Source of the DNA: Narthecium ossifragum
Taxonomy: Eukaryota; Streptophyta; Magnoliopsida; Dioscoreales; Nartheciaceae
Assembly: GCA_963920575.1 (NCBI GenBank)
Contig: OY986969.1
Span: 6,396,001-6,460,000, forward strand
Length of the DNA: 64,000 bases
Reading direction: 5' to 3'
Each line of letters begins with the position of its first letter. The stretch's first letter is position 1. The notes beneath the pieces are model-generated. The model was not told where the DNA came from and did no database searches. It saw nothing but the letters and a program-made list of their open reading frames with translations. This document shows positions 18,862-30,700 of this stretch, one piece after another. Position numbers and translations under genes: made by a program.

Positions 18862-20950
18862 ATATGTTTGCATAGGTTTGGTCCAATAAGACCGAACCGA
18901 GCTAGGGTAGAGAGACCAATGGCACGCAAGGGGATGGCACATTCGCGTCGTCTTCTTGACCGTCTTCCTCACCGTCGTCTTCAGACTGAGAGAGATCAAC
19001 CGCTTGATCCTCATCATATACCATGGTGGTGGAGGAGCTGGGAGATAATGATACGAGTCGATCCGACTCGACCAACTAGACCCGAACCCAGAAGAGGAAC
19101 CAAGCTGGTTCCGCCTCTTTCCTAGTTTGACTTAGTCTTACCTAGTTCAAACTAGAGTATTTGATTAGGATTTATTATTATTCTTTTATTGAGTCCTAGT
19201 TGATATTTGATTGTTATGAATTAATTAAGAGTCCATTTGAGTTAGGAAGTTGAGTTGAGTTTGAAAGCCTTATTACTTGCTAACTAAGCAAGGGGTTTTT
19301 TAGTTGGATTAGAACTCTGTCAAGGTCTCTATAAAAGGACCTCATTAGTTTGTATTAGGAATGCATGAGATGAATGATGATGAATAGTTGATAGAATATA
19401 TTAGGAGTAGAATATCATAGGAGTAGAAGTAATGTAGATTCCACTAGATATCCATCATAGATTCACCTTCTTCCCCGTCGGTCATCTTCTCCGCAACCGG
19501 CATCACCTCCACCGGAATTTCTCTCTCCCCGTCACTTTCTCTCTCCTCCCCGTCAGCGCCACGTCAGCGACCCCACGCCCAGTCACCTTCCACGTCACCA
19601 TCTTCTTCCTCTCTTCTCTCTCCCGTGACCCAACCCTAGCTACCGCCGGCCATACCTCCGTCCAGCCTCTCCGGCCACCCCCGTTCCCGTCCAAGACCCC
19701 CATCGGCCTCCCCTTGGCACCACGACCCCGTCCAGCCGCTCCTCCGCCTCCTTCGTCCTCTCCGGCGCCTTCCCCGGCAACCCGACCTTCGTCCCCATCG
19801 CCGTCAACCCCCTGTCTAATCCCTATCCCACCTCCAAACCATCCTAAAACCCTTCCGCGACCTCCCTAAACCGATCCAAGCCTTCCTAAGCCACTCCCGG
19901 AGCCTCCCTCGTCGTCCCCGACGCCGGCCGACCCAACCTTCACCGCCGTTTCCCCCAGATCCGATCGATCCGCCACCCATCTCCCAGATCCACTCCGATG
20001 GAGCTCTTCCCCACCTCCAGGCGACCCTTCCTGTCAGTGTCCCGACCACCACCGACGCTCCTACGCCGGCGATCGACTCCGACGATCCTCAGACGTCGGA
20101 TATTCCCAGCCAACCCAACCTTAACCGATTCAGCCAAGCCAAGTTAATCCGGATCCAGCCAAACCAACTGACTCAGCCACATCCAGCCAATTGAACCTGG
20201 TCAACTTGATCCAGATCAATTCAGACTTGACCCAGTCAAGTCCCCTCCAATCAGGCTCAGCCAGATCCGATCCAGATCTGAATCAGATCCGATCCAGCTA
20301 GCCAAATCAGCCAATTGGACTCAAATCAAGTTCGATCAGGCCAATTCTGATCGATTGAAGCAGTAGAGACCCGATACGAGAGGATTACGAGTAGACCGCT
20401 CGTATCAGATAATGTACAGATGTTGGAGAAGGTTTAGGGGGTCGGTAGCGATGGTGGATGTCCAAAGGTAGAAGACCATGAAAATGGTCAAATACATAAA
20501 AAATATGATGGGCATTAACTAAAAAGATTTTATCGGAGTGTATGTAGTAAGATATATGATGTATTTAAAATGACCCTTTCTAATCCTTGAGCAATGAATT
20601 TTTGTTTTCCTCTCTATAGGGTTCTTTGTTGACATGATTTTTTAGTGGGCAACAAAATCCCTTGGACTATGGGATTGTAAGGTTCTCTTTACGACAAAAT
20701 CTATACCATGTGGAAGGTTTAAACAAGATTTCATTCAATTTTGACAGCTTTCTTTCTTCATTATGATCATAGCTGGGATTACTAAGCACAAACGGTAAAA
20801 CTTTTCAATTGCAACCGATGCAATACATCAAAAGTTTGAGAGTAACAAGCAGACTCCAAACCTGGAGCCGACCAATCCGTGCTCGATAATCGATATGACT
20901 GCCTGCTGGTGCCATAGATAAGGCATCCGCCTTCTTTATTCATTCATCTT
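18862..20950. other. unassigned repeat-like DNA
   Basis: No gene is supported. A TATA-like CTATAAAAGG at about 19330 is followed by a C-rich, transcript-leader-like stretch (19460-20100) and a run of CAGATC/GATCCAG words (20100-20360). The same kind of C-rich block followed by GATCTGATC words occurs at 54290-55260, hinting at one repeat family. I found no paired terminal repeats. Confidence 0.35.
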
Positions 20951-21022
20951 AAAATATTTTAATATATATTATTTTTTTATTTTATAGCTTATATATTCAC
21001 AACATCCTATATCAGCTTTCCT

Positions 21023-21330
21023 TTATATCATTAATCTTTGAGATATATTTATATTGAACTACATTATAAAATAAATGATATATAATTTTGTATCAATAGT
21101 TCTACTAGTTAAATGCTTAAATACTATATTATATTATTAATCTTTGAGATATATTTATATTAAAGTACATTATAAAATAAATAATATATAATTTTGTGTC
21201 AATAGTTCTATTAGTTAAATGCTTAAATACTATATTATATCATTAGTCTTTTAGATATATTTATATTGAAGTACATTATAAAATAAATAATATTCAATTT
21301 TATGCCAATAGTTATACTAATTAAATGCAA
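21023..21330. repeat. three tandem ~106-bp AT-rich units
   Basis: Each unit runs from TTAATCTTTGAGATATATTT through TACATTATAAAATAAAT to AGTTAAATGCTTAAATACTA. Units start near 21030, 21136 and 21242, with the third the most divergent. Confidence 0.8.
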
Positions 21331-21428
21331 TCGGATGCAACAACTAATAATATATTTGTTACTTTATTAATGGCCCACCAACAACAACTATTATTTTATT
21401 ATAATTTAATAGATATTGTGATGAACAG

Positions 21429-21897
21429 TGTCAGAGACTTTTCAAAATAAAGCATCATTGCATATGTTCCCAACCGTTCCAACATACGTGACTTTTCGCG
21501 TTTCGCGTTTCCGAACGGACGCGACATACGCGATGTACGCGAGCGGTTGCAATTTTTCTAAACAATCGCTTCTTTTCGTATTTTGCTTTATATAAACCCT
21601 CTTTCTTTTCCCCATACGTACAAGGGTTGCTTTTACCGTATCTTTCTCCTAAAACCTTTTCAAATCTTCTGCCAAAAATTTAACAGTGTCCTACATACTT
21701 TCCTTCGTCGGTACTAACGCAGGAGAGTGAGAACCTCGTTGTATCCTAAAGGAGATTCGCCGGAGAACCGTTGTACTACCGATCTGGTGGGGGCGAATCA
21801 ACCCTTAAGGGTAGCGACATCCGTAACGTGTCTCGAAGTTCTATCAATCCGCTGCAGACCCTCTTTCCTTCTCCGACGTCCTCCAATTTCTCCAATA
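21429..21897 (+). repeat. copia 5' LTR
   Basis: Matches 28818-29286 at equal length with few differences. It contains a CG-rich stretch of GCGTTTCGCG/ATACGCGA words and TATATAAA at 21589-21596. No canonical Met-tRNA primer site is visible directly after it. Confidence 0.85.
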
Positions 21898-21911
21898 ATC
21901 TTAAGGGTTGA

Positions 21912-24152
21912 TTGATGTTCGTGATGGATCTGTCCGTTCTGAAGGAGATGGGAGATGTACTAAAGTTGCAGCGCTTCGATGGTACAAATTTCAAGCGATG
22001 GCAGAAGCGTATGCATCTACTATTGGCTACGCTGAAAATTGTGTACGTGTTGTCTACACCAGAGCCGACAATACCTGAAAATCCTGATGATGAGACCATT
22101 GAAGCAACTCGCCAAAGACTGAAATGGGAGAATGACGATCTGATGTGTCGCGGGCATGTGCTGAATTAATGTCTGATGATCTGTTCGATGTGTATCAGCA
22201 TCACATAACAACAAAAGATCTTTGGGATGCACTAGAACAAAAGTACATGATTGAAGATGCTGCCAGCAAAAAGTTTCTTGTGAGTAAATTTTTTAATTAC
22301 AAAATGGTTGATAGTAGGCTTGTTACTGAGCAATTTTATGAGCTTACTCGTATTTTGCAACATATTAAGCAAAATAACATGAATATGGATGATTCAATAG
22401 TTGTGACATCCATCATAGACAAATTGCCCCCTTCTTGGAAGGATGTTAAACGCAGCTTTAAACACCGCAAGGAAGATATTTCTCTCGAAGACTTGTTTAA
22501 TCATGTCAAAATTGAGGAGGAATATCGGAAAAATGAAGGAGCAAATAATCCACCACCGGATGACAAGTCGAAAGTGCTTGTAGCAGAAACTTCAAATACT
22601 GGTAAGACCTCCAACAAGAAGCGTTCCATTCAATTCAGCAAAGAAAAGGGCCAGAATAACAAGAGGATGAAAGGTAACTGCTACTACTGCGGTAAGCCTG
22701 GGCATTTTAAGCGAGATTGTCGGTCCCGCAAAAAGAAAGAGGGAGGCAATGAAAATAAAGACAATTTCGCAGCCATGATCTTCGAGACTAATGTACTCGA
22801 AGACAACACCTCTTGGTGGATAGATTCTGGGGCAACTAGGCACATCTGCAATAATAAAAGCATGTTTAAGACTTTGGAGCCTAGCAGCGATGGAACGGTG
22901 TTGTACATGGGAAATTCAAGCAGCAATAATGTGCAAGGCCATGGTACAGTGGAGTTAGAGTTCACTTCTGGAAAGCTACTTACTTTAAAGAATGTGTTGT
23001 ATGTACCAGAAGTACGTAGAAACTTAGTTTCTGGTAGCCTGCTAAATAAGCATGGCTTTAAACTTGTATTTGAGGCAGACAAGTTTATATTGTCCAAGGG
23101 TGGGATATTTGTGGGAAAGGGCTATATGTATGATGGATTGTTTAAATTGAATATTAATAAAGTTCATGTTTCTGCTTACATGGTTGAGTCTTCTGAATTG
23201 TGGCATAATAGGTTAGGTCATGTTAATTATAAAAAATTGAAGGACATGATGAAATTAGACTTGATTCCTAAGCTAGACATTAATAGAGTTTGTACTACTT
23301 GCATGAAGACAAAGATAACTAGGAAACCTTTTCCTAGTGTGGAAAGAAACTCTAAATTATTAGATTTAATACATAGTGATGTTTGTGATCTCCATGCTAC
23401 ACCAACCGTAGGAGGTAAGAAATACTTTGTGACATTTATAGATGATAGTTCAAGATTTTGCTATGTATATTTGCTTAGATATAAGGATGAGGTTTTGGAA
23501 AAATTTGAAATTTATAAATCTGAAGTAGAGAACCAATGTGGTACTAAGATTAAATGCTTAATATCAGATAGAGGAGGTGAATTTTATAGTCCTTCATATT
23601 TTGAATCCAATGGAATTATACATGAAGTGACGGCGCCGTATACCCCGTAACAAAACGGTATAGCTGAATGGAAAAATAGAACATTAATGGAAATGGTTAA
23701 TTCCATGATGTCTAATTCCGGACTATCTGATGGTTATTGGGGTGAAGCTTTACTAACAGCTTGTCATATTTTAAATAGAGTTCCAACTAAAGGGAAGTCT
23801 ATTACCCCATATGAGGCATGGAAAAATAGAAAACCCAACATTGGTTATTTCAAAGTATGGGGTTTTAGAGCCATAGTTAGAGTTCCTAAGCCTAAGAGAA
23901 AGAAATTAGGTGAAAGAGGACTTGAGTGTGTATTCTTAGGATATGCAGAACATAGTAAAGCATATAGATTCATGGTTGTTGAACCCAATCATTATATAAC
24001 TGTTAACACAGTTATAGAGTCTAGGGATGCAATATTTGATGAATCAAGGTTTACCTCTTTACCTAAATTTCAGGAACATAAAGAATCTAGCATTGAAATA
24101 AAAGCTTCTAAGGATGTTCCTAATGAAATTACAGAACTAAGGAGAAGCAAAC
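21912..24152 (+). pseudogene. copia gag-protease-integrase part
   Basis: The gag begins near 21912 (DVLKLQRFDGTNFKRW) and shifts frame around 22150. It continues through a UBN2-type gag region, the CCHC knuckle CYYCGKPGHFKRDC (about 22678), and the aspartic protease motif WWIDSGATRHIC (about 22816). The GAG-pre-integrase segment ELWHNRLGHVNYKKL (about 23197) follows, then the integrase core (HSDVCDL, FVTFIDDSSRFCYVYL, SDRGGEFYSPSY). A TAA at 23648-23650 replaces a codon in the conserved TPYTPxQNG motif, and the frame then resumes to the integrase C-terminus. The coding region is cut at 24152 by the nested solo LTR and picks up again after 26606. Confidence 0.85.
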
Positions 24153-26601
24153 TGTGAGGGCCCGTCCCTCAGACCTGACTCGACCACGTGGGTCGAGAGC
24201 CGGTTTCCTGTTGGTTTGGTTCCGCGTCGGGCACGATCGGGCGATCGTGTGGCGGTTTTGGACACCGGGGGCATTTTGGTAAATATGCCCTCTGGTGGTC
24301 GGTTTCACACCCGCGTTCCACACACTGACTTTGATTGATGTATGTGTTTGATTAGAATCCCTAGGGTGCGTCCGATCGTAGGATCGGAGCTCGATCAGGA
24401 AAGATCGATTTGGACGGCTGAGATAGATTTGGATTTTCTATATAAGGCCTGTCTCTTTCTCTCTTTCCTTCTCTCCTTCACCTGTCGTTCTCTCCCCTTC
24501 TTTCTCTCTCCTTCGGCTGAGGTAGGGTTTGGAGATTCGGCTTTCGGAGCTTGGATCTTGGCGGCTCGGCTGGTGGCACGCGTGGAGGAGCTCCCCTACT
24601 TGCTCAAGTAGGTGTTTCTACCTCAATCCTTGGATCGGGTTCTCCTAGGATAGGTTTTATGCATTTTCGCTGTATGTATATATGTTAGAATGCATTGTAG
24701 CTCCTTGTATATGTGATGTTGTTCAATTCCGGTATTCCTACGTTGAGATTTCTGTATTCTAACGGTTGGTTTCCGTATTATCGTCGTTTTATCGGTTTTT
24801 GTCCATTTGGACCTAGATAAGAGATTTAACCGTCGAAAACTGGATTTCTTCACTCCATTAGTTCCCCCTTTGCTAAATATACTTGCTTGCAAGATTTCAT
24901 CTTATTCCAACGTGATTTGATACTTAAAATCCAAAGAAATGGATTTCCGGCACTGTTCTGATGAACTGTGCCAAGGCTCGACGGTCGATCGGTGCATCGA
25001 CCGTCAAGTGTGGTTTTACCCTTTCTGGGCCTGACGGTCGACCGTCGCATCGACCGTCGCATCGACCGTCAGATCGACCGTCGCATCGACCATCGGGCTC
25101 TGTCGGGATTTTAGCCTCCCAGGGTCGATGCACGGATCGACCGTGGGAGTTCCTCCTTTTCGCCATTTACCTGACGGTCGACCGTCGCATCGACCGTCAG
25201 GCGCTGTTTGGTTTTGGGCTTCTCAGGGTCGATGGGTGGATCGACCGTCGCCCTTGATTTTCTTCGCATGGGTCTCACAGTCGATCCCCGGATCGACCGT
25301 GGCATCGTCCGTGGCCTCACGGTCGATCCCCGGATCGACCGTGACATCGTCCGTGACCCTTTGAACTTGGTTTTCAGGTATTTCTTGGATGGTTTTGAAG
25401 GGGGATTAGTATCTAAACATGTTGGGAAACATGTAGGGGGATTTGATGAGGTTTTCAAAGGATTTTCATTTGGTTTGAGATTGATTCAAATGTTCTTCCT
25501 CTTTTAGAAAACCTATGGTTCTACTTGCAATTAATACATGATTGATTGTAGTTAAATGCTAAATGGTGTGCTTAGCCATTAGCTAGCTATGAGTGCTAGC
25601 TAATGAGAAATTATGGAACCTTAGCCTCTTGCCGGCGAGTGCCGAGGGCTATTGTATATCTGTGGAACTTATAACTGTTGATGTGGCATATAGAGACATC
25701 TAGGATAGATGTTTGCCTAGGTTCATGCATTGTATGCATTAGAGGCATTTGAGGTTAGGCGGGAGATGGTTTAGGTCGCCGATCCGAGGCTCTCGGGTAG
25801 CTCAGATCTAGCCTTAGGACCGTGGATGGGTAGTCAGGAATAGGGTGTGATTGTGATCAAGTCTCATGTCTTTGAGGATTCACGCTAGTTGACTCTGATC
25901 AGCATTTGAGGCTTAGAGGTCGTGTTGTCTTCCAAGGCCAAGTGCTAAGGATGCAACCGATGAGTTCCCGACGTGATCCCCATGCAGTGGTATCCCTGCT
26001 GGGTAAGGGTGATCCTGCATGGTACTGTTCCCCTGTCAGTGCTTAGGGTGATCTTGGTGGAGTGACCAAGAGAGAGGTTCATGACAGGAGCCCTTGGGAC
26101 ATCGGTGGGTTATGCGACCCGTGGCATCCATTAGACTTAGGCCGGGAGACAATACTGTTGTTGTTTTCCTCCTTTCAGTGTGCCGTAGAGTAGAACCCTA
26201 CTGAGCTTATCGCTCACTCTTACCCGGGCTGCGTTTGCAGGTGCAGGCGGCAGCTCTTCGTCAGTGGAGCCGGCCGGATCGGCCTTCGGCGGCGCGAGCA
26301 CATCCAGAGGCGCTTGAGGTTGCTGGAGGATTATCTGTTGTACATTTTGATATATATGTAAATGTTGTAAACTTTCGAGGATTTTGGAATCATGTATTAT
26401 ATCGTTACCTTGGGAGTTTTAGATTGGAATTTTGTAACTGTACAACTTGAAGTTATATTATAATTGAATCTGTATCGCCTCTGGAATACAATTGTTTGAA
26501 TTATCTATCTTTTCCTCTTTGTATCGCGCCGGTTGATGATGAATAGTGATAGGAACCCTCACGCCCCGTCCTAGATGGGTTTTCTGGGCCGGGGTGTGAC
26601 A
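24153..26601 (+). mobile_element. solo LTR, copy 2 (2,449 bp), inside the copia element
   Basis: Starts TGTGAGGGCCCGTC and ends GGGTGTGACA, with a perfect CAAAC duplication (24148-24152 and 26602-26606). TATATAA is at 24439-24445, followed by a pyrimidine-rich leader. It is closely related to the copy at 61685 and more distantly to 15433-17783. The reading frame of the copia polyprotein matches on both sides, so this is a clean, later insertion. Confidence 0.88.
24978..25352. repeat. palindromic GACGGTCGACCGTC array in solo LTR 2
   Basis: At least three clusters of words such as GACGGTCGACCGTC (a perfect 14-bp palindrome), GCATCGACCGT and CACGGTCGATCC, separated by ordinary 40-70-bp spacers. 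It lies downstream of the TATA, in the transcribed part of the LTR. Confidence 0.85.
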
Positions 26602-26606
26602 CAAAC

Positions 26607-28263
26607 GACCTAAAGTAGCTAAAACATATGGAGATGATTTCTATATGATCTTAGTAGAAGGAACTACTAATAATGTTGTGTGTCAAACACCAATTAGTTT
26701 GATGATTGAGTCAGATCCTAAAACTTTCAAAGAAGCTATGGCATCTTCTGATGCAGTACTTTGGAAGGATGCTATTAGAGATGAGATGGACTCAATAACA
26801 GGTAACAACACTTGGATATTAGTAGATCTTCCACCTGGATCCAAACCTATTGGTTGCAAGTGGATATTTAAAAGGAAAAGAAAGGTCGATGGTACTATTG
26901 AAAAGTACAAAGCTAGATTAGTAGCTAAAGGGTTTACACAAAAAGAAGGAATTGATTTCTTTAATACGTATGCCCCAGTAGCTAGGATGGCTTCTATACG
27001 TACCCTAATAGCTCTGGCTTCGATTTATAAGTTAGTAATTCATCAAATGGATGTTAAAACAGCTTTTTTAAATGGTGAATTAGATGAGGAAATATACATG
27101 GAGCAACTTGAGGGTTTTATCATGCCAGGAAAAGAGAAGAAAGTGTGTAAACTAATACACTCTTTATATGGTTTAAAACAAGCTCCAAAACAATGGCATG
27201 AAAAATTCAATCAAGTAATTTTAGCTAATGGTTTTATTGTTAATCAATCAGATAAATGTGTTTATAGCAGATTCGGTGGGGGAAAGGAGTAGTTATATGT
27301 TTATATGTTGATGATATGCTTATCTTTGGTTCCAATTTATATGAAGTAGAATCTGTTAAAACACTTTTATCTAGCAGTTTTGACATGAAAGATATGGGCG
27401 AAGCTAATGTGATCTTAGGCATTAAAATATTGAAAAGATCTGATGGTTTAATATTAACTCAAAGCCATTATATTGAGAAAATTCTCAAATAGTTCGAGCA
27501 CTTCGATTGTTCGTCAGTATCTACACCATTTGCTTCAGGTGATAGATTGCTACCTAATATTGGTAGGGCAGTGTCACAGCTGGAATATGCAAAAGTCATT
27601 GGATGCTTAATGTATGCTATGACTAGTACGCGACCAGACATTGCTTTTGCAGTGGGAAAGCTTAGTAGATATACTAGCAATCTAGGACAAAGACATTGGG
27701 ATGCTATTCATAGAGTTTTGAAATATTTAAAAGGAACTATGGACTATGGCATCTGTTACACAGGAGATCCAACAGTTTTAGAAGGATTCACAGATGCGAG
27801 TTGGATCACAAATTTAGAAGATCACTCTTCAACTAGTGGATGGGTTTTCTTGCTTGGTGGGGGAGCTATTTCTTGGGGATCCAAGAAACAGACTTGTATA
27901 ACTGATTCCACCATGGCTTCTGAGTTTGTAGCTTTAGCTGCAACAGGGAAAGAAGCAGAATAGCTTAGGAGTTTCTTATTAGAGCTACCGTTATGGCCTA
28001 AGCCTATGTCTCCTATTTCTATTCATTGTGATAGCCAGGCAACATTGGCTAGAGCGTACAGCAATACCTATAATGGAAAATCTAGACACATAGGTCTGAG
28101 ACATAGCTATGTGCGACAGTTGATACAAGATGGTGTTATCACTGTGGATTTTGTCAGATCCTGCCAGAATTTGTTAGACCCTCTAACAAAAGGTTTGTCT
28201 AGGGACTTAGTCTACAAGACAGCTCGTGGGATGGGTCTAAAGTCCATTTCAAAATTTAATTAA
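26607..28263 (+). pseudogene. copia reverse transcriptase-RNase H part
   Basis: It continues the polyprotein after the nested LTR. The RT region has WKDAIRDEMDSI, GCKWIFKRKRKVDG and KARLVAKGFTQKEGIDF. After a one-base frameshift near 27285 comes the catalytic YVDDMLIFG (about 27306). RNase H follows with [41 protein letters not shown] and a terminal DPLTKGLSRD (about 28178). Stops occur at 27490-27492 and 27961-27963. Confidence 0.88.
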
Positions 28264-28817
28264 TGATGGAACCTCAACTTAACTCATGAAAACTTCATGT
28301 TTTGAGTTCAATGAGTGATAGTACATCATGCTAATTAATGCAAACATCACATAAATTTCATCCCAAGGATAAGATGTTTGGTACCAGAAGTGCTTACAGT
28401 TAAGGTGAGCTAATGCTCTTAATGAGTCAAGAAATCTTAAGTCCAAGTGTTTGTTTCTGGGAACACTGTTTGATTCACCTATATTAATGCAGAAGTGGGG
28501 CCGCTTCTAAGAGTTTAAGGGACTTTAACTCTAAGCATTAATGAAAGGATATGAGACACATGGCCATAATAGTGTCAACTAGCGGTTTGGATACTGGAAT
28601 AATTGAAGGAGTTTGCGTAGAGCAGAACCGATTGACAATATGAGTTCAAAGTTCAAGGTACTATCCACTGGGATCTTCTAGTCAATTTTGTAATGCTTCT
28701 ACTATATAGAGGTTCAAGTCGCAAGACACCTTTATTTATGCAAATGACTTATTTGGCAGAATATATGATTTTGTTTTTCAAAATTTATTTTATTTTATTT
28801 TGAAAATGGTGGGGGAT

Positions 28818-29286
28818 TGTCAGAGACTTTTCAAAATAAAGCATCATTGCATATGTTCGTAACCGTTCCAACATACGCGACTTTTCGCGTTTCGCGTTTC
28901 CGAACGGATGCGACATACGCGATGTTCGCGAGCGGTTGCAATTTTTCTAAACAATCGCTTCTTTTCGTATTTTGCTCTATATAAACCCTCTTTCTTTTCC
29001 CCATACGTACAAGGGTTGCTTTTACCGTATCTTTCTCCTAAAACCTTCTCAAATCTTCTGCCAAAAATTTAACAGTGTCCTACAGACTTTCCTTCGTCGG
29101 TACTAACACAGGAAAGTGAGAACCTCGTTGTATCCTAAAGGAGATTCGCCGGAGACCCGTTGTACTACCGATCTGGTGGGGGCGAATCAACCCTTAAGGC
29201 TAGCGACATCCGTAACGTGCCTCGAAGTTCTATCAATCCGCTGCAGACCCTCTTTCCTTCTCCGACGTCCTCCAATTTCTCTAACA
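28818..29286 (+). repeat. copia 3' LTR
   Basis: Pair of 21429-21897, ending CTCTAACA before the AACAA duplication. Confidence 0.85.
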
Positions 29287-29291
29287 AACAA

Positions 29292-29949
29292 TGCTCCCTT
29301 ACATATAAGGGAGCCCATAGGGGAAGAGAGGGCAGCTGATAAAGCACCATTTTCACCCATTTCACCGTATTTGGTTCCCTAGAACAGGGAATGGCAATGG
29401 ATTGGGCATGTGATGCGGATGCCCTAAGATAGTCTCCCGAGAGATCAGAGAAAGATGAGCCTGAGGCCCTGAGTGGTCTTGGGGCTGTAGCTTTTCTTTT
29501 CGCTTAGCATGTCGGCCGGCCCATCTCATAAAAATAAAACAAGAGGGAAATTCCAAACTGGTTTACCAACATCAGCCATGGATTCAGATGTTGGAAAGCC
29601 TACTAGCAATCTCTGACTTTCTGGTATTAATTCTCTTGGGATCTCTCAAAGGAATCTCTCCTGTCCGGTGGGTTTTGATAGGAAGAAATATACCAATTTT
29701 GATCTTCTTTTCATACAATCTAAGCCGATGACTAATCCATGTAAAAGTCCAAGTCTAAGCCCGATCTATATTCTAACACTTAGTATATGATGCCAACACT
29801 GATGTCTATTGTAACTCCCAAACATTGGTTTTTAGCGGTTTTATAATTTCTTCAAAATCCATCTTTTCAGAAAACCCCCAAAACCCAAGATATAAAAATA
29901 CTCCAAAATCCACAAAGAAAAGTCCCAAGCAGAGCCTAATAATGGATAC
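29292..29949. other. no gene recognised
   Basis: Sequence of ordinary composition, perhaps the remainder of the CDC20 pseudogene's flank. I see no support for a coding region. Confidence 0.4.
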
Positions 29950-30430
29950 TTACTTTGTTCACAATCATGGCATCCATGCCTCCTGTTGTTAGAATGTTAC
30001 TGTTCCAAGCCAGGGATCCGACTCTAGAACGATGCACTCCTCTCAGTGTTCTCAGCTGTACAAGTATCATAAAAAAGAAACAAAAATGTTTCGGTACCAC
30101 AGTGTTCCAAAATCAATACATCACAAAGGAGAAATGGCACGGGTATAAGGAGAAATACAAACTAAGCGACCGGAGCTTGCGTCCCACAACTGAATGTCTG
30201 ATAAGTTCAAGCCGACTGCGAGGTGCCGACCATTCGGAGCCCAGCTAACACTGGTCACGGGGCCTTTATCTTCATCTACAGTCATAAGCTCAGAAGTAGA
30301 ACCATCTGCAGCATTCCACAACTAGATTGTGCTACCGAGGGCAATGGACAACACGATGCTGCTTCCCCAGTCCAGCAAGTTCAAGTAATAGTCATCGAAC
30401 AAGATCCGGCGCATCTAGGGTGTTTGGTTG
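29950..30430 (-). pseudogene. CDC20 WD40 fragment
   Basis: Read on the minus strand from about 30420 the frame gives RILFDDYYLNLLDWGSSIV, then LSIALGSTI, a stop, and [12 protein letters not shown]. It goes on with [20 protein letters not shown] and [13 protein letters not shown]. After a frameshift it continues with [20 protein letters not shown] and [11 protein letters not shown], ending at a GTAAGT donor-like site near 29955. These are the start of the WD40 propeller of CDC20, the activator of the anaphase-promoting complex. The stop inside the first blade, the frameshift and the absence of the rest mark it as a decayed duplicate. Confidence 0.85.
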
Positions 30431-30539
30431 CTCGAATCGCTGCTGCAGAGGGATCGTGGGATGCATGCATTAGCTGATACATGCATCGGACGGTAGATGC
30501 ATTTGCTTGGTTTATCTTTTGGATCAGCCGATGCACCCT

Positions 30540-30700
30540 GATATACACACACACACACTACACATTAAATTTTAAATTTAAATGTTCACGTAATGACATA
30601 ATAAAGTTAGACACACATATATATATATTATATTCACATACTTTTAATGTTCATATAATGATCCAATAAAGTTACACACATACATACATATATATATAAA
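30540..30700. repeat. (AC)n/(AT)n/(ACAT)n microsatellites
   Basis: Short runs at 30545-30562, 30615-30630 and 30676-30700, interspersed with two similar phrases AATGTTCA(C/T)(A/G)TAATGA. Confidence 0.8.

Larger units (their letters stand above)
21429..29286 (+). mobile_element. Ty1/copia LTR retrotransposon, degenerate, with a nested solo LTR
   Basis: The 469-bp LTRs at 21429-21897 and 28818-29286 begin TGTCAGAGAC. The right one ends AACA and the left AATA. They are flanked by AACAG (21424-21428) and AACAA (29287-29291), a 5-bp duplication with one change. A polypurine tract (GGTGGGGGA) precedes the right LTR. The gag-protease-integrase-RT-RNaseH order is copia. Removing the nested solo LTR (24153-26601 plus its 5-bp duplication) leaves about 5.4 kb, a normal copia size. 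Several stops and frameshifts make it non-functional. Confidence 0.9.

Noticed and set aside
18862..20500. A further LTR retrotransposon suggested by a TATA box at about 19330
   Set aside because: No matching second LTR, primer-binding site or target duplication was found.
24978..25352. Regularly spaced palindromic repeats that resemble a CRISPR array
   Set aside because: They lie inside a plant LTR with a 5-bp target duplication, the spacers are irregular and related copies occur at the same LTR position.
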